A stretch of 5,219 bases of DNA from Planctomycetota bacterium (GTDB taxonomy: Bacteria > Planctomycetota > Planctomycetia > Planctomycetales > Planctomycetaceae). The notes beneath the pieces were generated by a model. The model ran no database searches and was not told the origin of the DNA. It saw nothing but the letters and a program-made list of their open reading frames with translations. Made by a program: the position numbers and the translations under genes. Below are positions 1 through 5,219 of the stretch, one piece after another. The stretch's first letter is position 1. Each line of letters opens with the position of its first letter. The stretch spans positions 1 through 5,219 of the forward strand of contig JAQBZS010000616.1 in NCBI GenBank assembly GCA_027622115.1, read 5' to 3'.

Positions 1-798
1 GAGTGACTGGCCTTCGGCCACGGCGATGTCCGCACCATAGTCTCCGGGACGATTTAGCAACCCCAGGCTGATCGGATCGAACGTCACCACCGCGAGGGCA
101 CCCGCTGCATGTGCGAGCCGCGTCAAACCGGCCGCGTCTTCCAGACAACCGAAAAAGTTCGGGTGTTGGATTACCAAGCAAGCGGTGTGGTCATCGAGTT
201 GTGCCGCGACGGCTTCGAGATTCGCCGTGCCGTCCGGCGTCGGGACGATTCGCAACTCGGTGTCGAGATGCGTGAGATAGGTTTCCAGCACGTGCCGGTA
301 TTCGGGATGAACCGAGCCCAATACGACGATGTTGCCGTGCCGCCCCGTGACTCGCATGGACATGAACGCGGCTTCGCTGACAGCGGTTCCGCCTTCGTAC
401 AAACTGGCGTTCGACACATCCATGCCGGTGAGCGAGCAGATCAACGATTGGTATTCGAAGAACGCCTGCAAGCTGCCTTGGCTGGCCTCGGCTTGGTAGG
501 GCGTGTACGCGGTGTAAAACTCGCCACGACCCGCGATTTCATCGACAACCGCCGGGATGAAGTGGTCATACACGCCACCGCCCAGAAAACACGTGCGACC
601 GCTGCTGCCGACGTTCTTCGCCGCCAGTCGTTGTATCTCCGACTGCAACTCGATTTCGGTCAGCGGGGGCGGCAATTCGAGAGGACGATTGAGCCGGTTT
701 GATTTGGGAATTTGGTCGAACAGGTCGTCAATGCTGGAGACCCCGATGGTCTGCAACATGGAATCGAGTTGATCAGGCGTGTTGAACAAATAGGCCAC
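1..798 (-). CDS. gcvPA: Glycine dehydrogenase (decarboxylating) subunit 1, 3' end cut by window
   Basis: N-terminal 266 codons of the alpha subunit of split P-protein, which with GcvPB forms the PLP-dependent glycine decarboxylase that loads an aminomethyl group onto lipoyl-GcvH in the cytoplasm. Visible family signatures are a GGGVYDHFIP block (residues 73-82), the YTPYQAEASQGSLQ block (98-111), the NASLYEGGTA block (130-139), HPEYR (164-168), QHPNFFGC (211-218) and DPISLGLL followed by GADIAVAEGQSL at the edge (241-266). The family is about 440-450 residues, so roughly 60% is present; the PLP lysine is expected in the partner GcvPB, not here. The start is GTG at 798-796, supported by AGAGGAG at 814-808 with a 9-nt spacer and by a typical N-terminus (AYLFNTPDQ). 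The frame is open throughout with no sign of damage. It follows gcvH after a 279-nt gap, so it may have its own promoter. Identity is very secure from sequence recognition. Confidence 0.96.
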   Translation of the reverse strand, partial: MAYLFNTPDQLDSMLQTIGVSSIDDLFDQIPKSNRLNRPLELPPPLTEIELQSEIQRLAAKNVGSSGRTCFLGGGVYDHFIPAVVDEIAGRGEFYTAYTPYQAEASQGSLQAFFEYQSLICSLTGMDVSNASLYEGGTAVSEAAFMSMRVTGRHGNIVVLGSVHPEYRHVLETYLTHLDTELRIVPTPDGTANLEAVAAQLDDHTACLVIQHPNFFGCLEDAAGLTRLAHAAGALAVVTFDPISLGLLNRPGDYGADIAVAEGQSL

Positions 799-860
799 GC
801 AACAAGTCTCCTCTGTGGCGGGTATTCACGATGAACGGTTTGGCGTGGATGGTTGATTCG

Positions 861-881
861 CCGTTTTGGCGCTAGCCACGG
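861..881 (-). other. Imperfect hairpin in the leader before gcvPA
   Basis: CCGT at 861-864 pairs with ACGG at 878-881, and GGC at 868-870 pairs with GCC at 875-877 around a GCTA loop, with three unpaired bases (865-867) on one side. That gives a seven-pair bulged stem about 60 nt upstream of the gcvPA start. No U-run follows it on the minus strand, so it does not look like an intrinsic terminator. It could be a leader RNA structure or simply chance in GC-rich sequence. Confidence 0.2.
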
Positions 882-916
882 TTACGGTGAACATGGAAGA
901 ACCGGGGCTCGCAAGG

Positions 917-944
917 ATTATTCAACGTCGTAGGGTGCTGTCGA
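917..944 (-). promoter_or_regulatory. Possible sigma70-like promoter for gcvPA
   Basis: Read on the minus strand, TCGACA (944-939) matches five of six bases of the TTGACA consensus. It is followed after 16 nt by AATAAT (922-917), which matches five of six of TATAAT. Transcription would begin near 910 and leave a leader of about 110 nt before the gcvPA GTG. The position inside the only long gap of the gene cluster makes it plausible. Planctomycete promoters are poorly defined, though, and such matches arise by chance when spacing is allowed to vary. The whole 799-1077 gap otherwise shows no convincing gene, terminator or recognised riboswitch. Confidence 0.3.
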
Positions 945-1077
945 AGCAAACCACGATGATGGTGCGTCTTCGGTCTCGGTTAAAGGTAGTTTCGACTTGG
1001 ATCGACAATTCACGTGCATTGGTCGGCTGAAGACGTACCAGCACTTACGACCTCGACACACCCTACTGATTCCGCAG

Positions 1078-1461
1078 CTAGTGACCGGATTGGCAATGCG
1101 CCGTGTAGCCGTCGTAGTCGAGTAATTCCGCCAATTCGCCCGCGTTGCTGATTTTGAGTTTAATGATCCAGCCGGCCCCGAAGGGATCGTCCGAAAGAAT
1201 CCCTAGGTCGTCGGCGAGCGGTTCGTTGACTTCGAGCACTTCGCCACCGATCGGTGCGTACAAATCGCTGACGGCTTTGACGCTTTCGACTTCGCCGAAC
1301 GTGTCACCCTTGGCGATGGTCTTTCCAACTTGCGGCAAGTCCATGTAGACCAAATCCGTCAGTTCTTTCACGGCGAAATCGGAAATCCCAATCGTGGCCG
1401 TGTCGCCGTCCACTGAAACCCATTCGTGGGACGTCGCGTACTTGAGAGTTTTCGGATCCAT
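1078..1461 (-). CDS. gcvH: Glycine cleavage system H protein
   Basis: Lipoyl carrier protein of the glycine cleavage system, 127 residues and full length for the family. It shuttles the aminomethyl intermediate from P-protein to T-protein and is reoxidised by L-protein (dihydrolipoamide dehydrogenase) in the cytoplasm. The N-terminal HEWV motif is at 12-15, the conserved LTDLVYMDLPQVG stretch at 34-46, and the lipoylation site ESVKAVSDLYAP at 59-70 with Lys62 as the modified lysine. The NEPL (79-82) and GAGWIIKL (95-102) segments are also typical. A short polar tail (YDGYTAHCQSGH) ends the protein. The ATG start at 1461 has AGGAG at 1471-1467 with a 5-nt spacer. It begins 43 nt after sdhB with no terminator visible between them, so it probably shares the sdh transcript; its pathway partner gcvPA follows after 279 nt. 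The gene looks intact. Confidence 0.97.
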   Translation of the reverse strand: MDPKTLKYATSHEWVSVDGDTATIGISDFAVKELTDLVYMDLPQVGKTIAKGDTFGEVESVKAVSDLYAPIGGEVLEVNEPLADDLGILSDDPFGAGWIIKLKISNAGELAELLDYDGYTAHCQSGH

Positions 1462-1504
1462 GCCAGCTCCTGCGATTCGAAATTCCAGCGGCCCACGTTT
1501 GAAT

Positions 1505-2266
1505 TCACACGTCCGACGTCACGAGTGCTCGTAAGTACTCGCGGTTGAGTTTTGTAATCGCCGTGACTTTGATGCCGGCCGGGCACGCGGCTTCGCATTC
1601 GTAAGTATTGGTGCAGCCGCCGAACGACTCTTCGTCCATCTGTGCCACCATGCTCAACACACGTTGCGAACGCTCGGCGCGGCCCTGGGCCAGTTCCGCC
1701 AAGTGCGTGACTTTGGCTGCGGTGAAGAGCATCGCCGATGCGTTCTGACACGACGCCACGCAGGCTCCGCAGCCGATGCAGGCCGCCGCGTCCATGGCCT
1801 TGTTCTGATCTGCGCCGGGCACCAACACCGCGTTGCCGTCTGGAGCGTTGCCCGTGTTGACCGACACAAAACCGCCCGCCTGAATGATGCGATCCAGCGA
1901 AGAACGATCGACCATCAAGTCTTTGACCACAGGGAACGACGTGGCTCGCCACGGTTCGATCGTGATCGTGTCTCCGTCTCGGAAGCGACGCATGTGAAGT
2001 TGGCAGGTTGTCGTTTCGTGGTCGGGACCGTGGGCTTGGCCGTTGATCATCACGCCGCAGGCACCGCAGATGCCTTCGCGACAATCATGATCGAACGCCA
2101 CCGGTTCTTCGCCCTGACTGATGAGCTGCTCGTTCAAGACGTCGAGCATTTCCAAGAACGACATGTGCGTGCTCACGCCTTCCAGACGATAGGCGTGAAA
2201 GGCTCCGCGATCGTCTCGGTTGGCTTGTCGCCAGACTCGGAGGGTGAGATTGAGCGTGTCGCTCAT
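1505..2266 (-). CDS. sdhB: Succinate dehydrogenase iron-sulfur subunit
   Basis: Electron-transfer subunit of succinate:quinone oxidoreductase, 253 residues, carrying electrons from the flavin of SdhA to the heme/quinone subunit SdhC at the cytoplasmic membrane face. All eleven cluster cysteines are visible. The [2Fe-2S] site is Cys62, Cys67, Cys70 and Cys88 in the ferredoxin-like N-terminal domain. The [4Fe-4S] site is Cys163, Cys166, Cys169 and Cys228 (CP motif). The [3Fe-4S] site is Cys173, Cys218 and Cys224. The assignment of cysteines to clusters follows the known family pattern. The start at ATG 2266 is preferred because AGGAG lies at 2279-2275 with an 8-nt spacer; a TTG at 2287 would add seven residues (MVPGAQP) that include the Shine-Dalgarno sequence itself. 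The gene follows sdhA by 60 nt and precedes gcvH by 43 nt. It resembles the non-classical sdhCAB-type subunit of Bacteroidetes and planctomycetes. It could function as fumarate reductase in reverse, which sequence cannot exclude. Confidence 0.97.
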   Translation of the reverse strand: MSDTLNLTLRVWRQANRDDRGAFHAYRLEGVSTHMSFLEMLDVLNEQLISQGEEPVAFDHDCREGICGACGVMINGQAHGPDHETTTCQLHMRRFRDGDTITIEPWRATSFPVVKDLMVDRSSLDRIIQAGGFVSVNTGNAPDGNAVLVPGADQNKAMDAAACIGCGACVASCQNASAMLFTAAKVTHLAELAQGRAERSQRVLSMVAQMDEESFGGCTNTYECEAACPAGIKVTAITKLNREYLRALVTSDV

Positions 2267-2274
2267 GGGTTGGG

Positions 2275-2279
2275 CTCCT
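2275..2279 (-). promoter_or_regulatory. Ribosome binding site that decides the sdhB start
   Basis: AGGAG on the minus strand sits 8 nt before the ATG at 2266-2264. It supports that codon over the upstream in-frame TTG at 2287, which has no comparable purine-rich element at the right distance. Confidence 0.7.
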
Positions 2280-2326
2280 GGAACCAAATCAAACTGTATT
2301 TCGAGGGACGGCGAATCTTGACGAAG

Positions 2327-4255
<1,929 letters not shown>

Positions 4256-4271
4256 CGTCTCTCCCTATCTG

Positions 4272-4976
4272 TCAATCGAAATAGCCAAGATTGGCAAGCA
4301 GCGGAAACGTCAAGAATCCCAGCGCAATCAAGGCGGCAAAACCGCTCGCTCCCCATCGAATCAATTCCGCATTTCGCGGACTTCGCAATCCGAGCGTTTG
4401 CAGGGCACTCGCCACGCCGTGCCCCAAATGGAACCACAACACGATGCAGCCCACCATGTAGACCCCGAAACTCACGGGATTCTTGAGGATCGTGACGGCT
4501 TTTTCGAACGGCTCTTTTGTCACGGAACCGTTGGAGTACTCGACGTCCGGTCGCGCTTCAAACGTGAAATCCGCCAGATGCACAAGCACGAAGAACAGCA
4601 CGACCGCTCCCGAAACGAACATCCAAGTGTCGCCACCCGCCGGCGATCGGTCTTCGTATTTGAGCTTCTTTTCGGAATAGTCCGTCTTTCGGGCCGCCGA
4701 ATTCTGTCGCGAACTTGAAACCGCCAGGAAGATGTGCGTGGCAAACAACGCCACGAGACCGACTTCGGCAAGCTTCACCAGCCCCTCCATTTTGGGGCTG
4801 TGAAGGCCATGCGCATATTCGTTGTACGCATCCTCGCCGACGATCAGGAGCAGGTTCCCGGCCAGATGCATGACCAGGAATCCACAGAGCAGCAACCCGG
4901 TGACGGCCATCACAATTTTTTTCCCGACGGACGTCGAGAGGGCATTCAGTAACGCATTCAAGTCCGACTCCTTCAC
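4272..4976 (-). CDS. sdhC: Succinate dehydrogenase cytochrome b subunit (di-heme, single membrane anchor)
   Basis: Membrane anchor that binds heme b and quinone and holds SdhAB on the membrane; 234 residues. Five hydrophobic segments are visible at about 20-46, 66-90, 117-139, 168-192 and 207-230. This is the type B architecture, in which one polypeptide replaces SdhC plus SdhD. Four helix histidines fit axial ligation of two hemes: His37 (VMHLAGN), His81 (ATHIF), His133 (LVHLADF), and His183 or His186 (FHLGHG). Di-heme enzymes of this type generally use menaquinone, so menaquinone is the inferred acceptor. A polar loop (140-166) separates helices 3 and 4. The start is uncertain. GTG at 4976 has GAGAGG at 4988-4983, 6 nt away. 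TTG at 4961 (residue 6) has a stronger AAGGAG at 4973-4968, also 6 nt away. The conserved part begins near STSVGKK (14-20), so both starts are compatible. It is the first gene of sdhCAB. Confidence 0.95.
   Translation of the reverse strand: MKESDLNALLNALSTSVGKKIVMAVTGLLLCGFLVMHLAGNLLLIVGEDAYNEYAHGLHSPKMEGLVKLAEVGLVALFATHIFLAVSSSRQNSAARKTDYSEKKLKYEDRSPAGGDTWMFVSGAVVLFFVLVHLADFTFEARPDVEYSNGSVTKEPFEKAVTILKNPVSFGVYMVGCIVLWFHLGHGVASALQTLGLRSPRNAELIRWGASGFAALIALGFLTFPLLANLGYFD
4968..4973 (-). promoter_or_regulatory. Strong Shine-Dalgarno inside the annotated sdhC start region
   Basis: AAGGAG on the minus strand lies just inside the longer sdhC reading frame and 6 nt before an in-frame TTG (4961-4959). 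It is a better anti-16S match than the GAGAGG that serves the GTG at 4976, so initiation may occur at TTG or at both codons. Confidence 0.45.
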
Positions 4977-4985
4977 CCAAAGCCT

Positions 4986-5005
4986 CTCGAACAGTCGCGT
5001 TCGAG
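4986..5005 (-). other. Perfect 7-bp hairpin just upstream of sdhC
   Basis: On the minus strand CTCGAAC (5005-4999), a six-base loop and GTTCGAG (4992-4986) form a perfect 7-bp inverted repeat. Its 3' arm overlaps the first three bases of the GAGAGG ribosome binding site for the GTG start at 4976. It is not followed by a U-run, so it is not an intrinsic terminator. As RNA it could limit translation of sdhC from GTG or protect the 5' end of the transcript; as DNA it could be a binding site for a dimeric regulator. The symmetry is seen directly and the role is inferred. Confidence 0.4.
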
Positions 5006-5040
5006 CGGCAATACCGACTCACTCAGGATTGAAGGGCGGG

Positions 5041-5069
5041 ATATTAGCGCGGAAGCGACCTGCCATCCA
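5041..5069 (-). promoter_or_regulatory. Weak promoter-like element for the sdh operon
   Basis: TAATAT (5046-5041, minus strand) matches four of six -10 bases. It is preceded after 17 nt by TGGATG (5069-5064), which matches three of six -35 bases. Transcription would start near 5034, leaving a leader of about 58 nt that contains the 4986-5005 hairpin. The position is sensible, between the upstream gene's end and sdhC, but the match is poor. No strong terminator for the upstream gene is visible either, so read-through remains possible. Confidence 0.2.
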
Positions 5070-5087
5070 GGCACCGGTTTTCGGTTT

Positions 5088-5219
5088 TCACGCGTCGTTC
5101 ATGTCGTCGAGCCAAAGTTCGAACTGTCGAAGTAGATGCGAAGATTGGCCCGGGCCTTCGTGCCGTCGAGAACGGTGAGCTTGTTCGCATCGCGCGGGCG
5201 ATCCGGCAGCTTTGACGGA
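5088..5219 (-). pseudogene. 3' end of an unrecognised gene with an apparent frameshift near its end
   Basis: Only the C-terminal end is in the window and I do not recognise the family. One minus-strand frame, open from the edge to a TGA at 5101-5099, reads as credible protein with GC-rich third positions: it contains DANKLTVLDGTKARANLRIYFD, then SSNFGSTT before the stop. A second frame ending at TGA 5090-5088 gives an equally protein-like tail, QFELWLDDMNDA, beginning exactly where the first frame loses its character. Adding one base near 5125/5126 would join them as ARANLRIYFD then QFELWLDDMNDA. The simplest reading is one gene with a one-base deletion, either real or a sequencing error, but the gene may instead simply end at 5099. 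It is on the same strand as sdhC and ends roughly 110-120 nt before it. Confidence 0.5.

Noticed and set aside
109..702. Plus-strand open frame (197 codons) opposite gcvPA
   Set aside because: It is the shadow of the conserved gcvPA reading frame, which is open over the full 798 nt with a GTG start and a good ribosome binding site.
918..1019. Small minus-strand ORF of 33 codons (ATG at 1019, TAA at 920-918) in the gcvH-gcvPA gap
   Set aside because: It has no Shine-Dalgarno sequence before the ATG and no recognisable features, and such an ORF is expected by chance.
1021..1052. GGTCG/CGACC inverted repeat after gcvH, considered as a terminator
   Set aside because: It is a five-base stem with a 22-nt loop and no U-run, too weak to call.
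5061..5089. Small inverted repeats (TGCC/GGCA and ACCG/CGGT) after the upstream gene, considered as a terminator
   Set aside because: The stems are only four base pairs and no U-run follows on the minus strand, so an intrinsic terminator is not supported.

Overview
The window carries central carbon metabolism genes from a bacterium. All confident genes lie on the minus strand, so transcription runs from high to low coordinates. The best-fitting origin is a planctomycete: the GcvPA, GcvH and succinate dehydrogenase sequences resemble the versions I associate with that phylum, and the base composition is moderately GC-rich. This assignment is by recognition only, with no database search.

Layout in transcription order. 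(1) 5219 to about 5088: the 3' end of an unrecognised gene whose last codons appear split between two frames, suggesting a single-base frameshift or sequencing error. (2) About 5087-4977: a short intergenic region with a weak promoter-like element and a perfect 7-bp hairpin just before the sdhC start. (3) sdhC, sdhA and sdhB (4976-1505): a complete three-gene succinate:quinone oxidoreductase operon of the single-membrane-subunit, di-heme (B) type. The genes are 16 and 60 nt apart, and all expected flavin, Fe-S and heme ligands are present. (4) gcvH (1461-1078): the lipoyl carrier of the glycine cleavage system, only 43 nt after sdhB. (5) 1077-799: a 279-nt gap without a convincing gene, containing a possible promoter and an imperfect hairpin. 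(6) gcvPA (798 to beyond position 1): the N-terminal 266 codons of glycine decarboxylase subunit 1, starting at GTG.

Functionally, SdhCAB oxidises succinate to fumarate and passes electrons to membrane quinone, probably menaquinone for this enzyme type. GcvH and GcvPA belong to the glycine cleavage complex, which decarboxylates glycine onto the lipoyl arm of GcvH. The tight sdhB-gcvH spacing suggests co-transcription of a respiratory enzyme with a one-carbon enzyme component, while the longer gap before gcvPA suggests that gene can be expressed separately. gcvT is not in the window.

I see no mobile element, CRISPR array, RNA gene or previously undescribed system. The points worth a second look are the apparent frameshift at the right edge, the hairpin and two possible starts of sdhC, the gcvH-gcvPA leader, and the sdh-gcv linkage.
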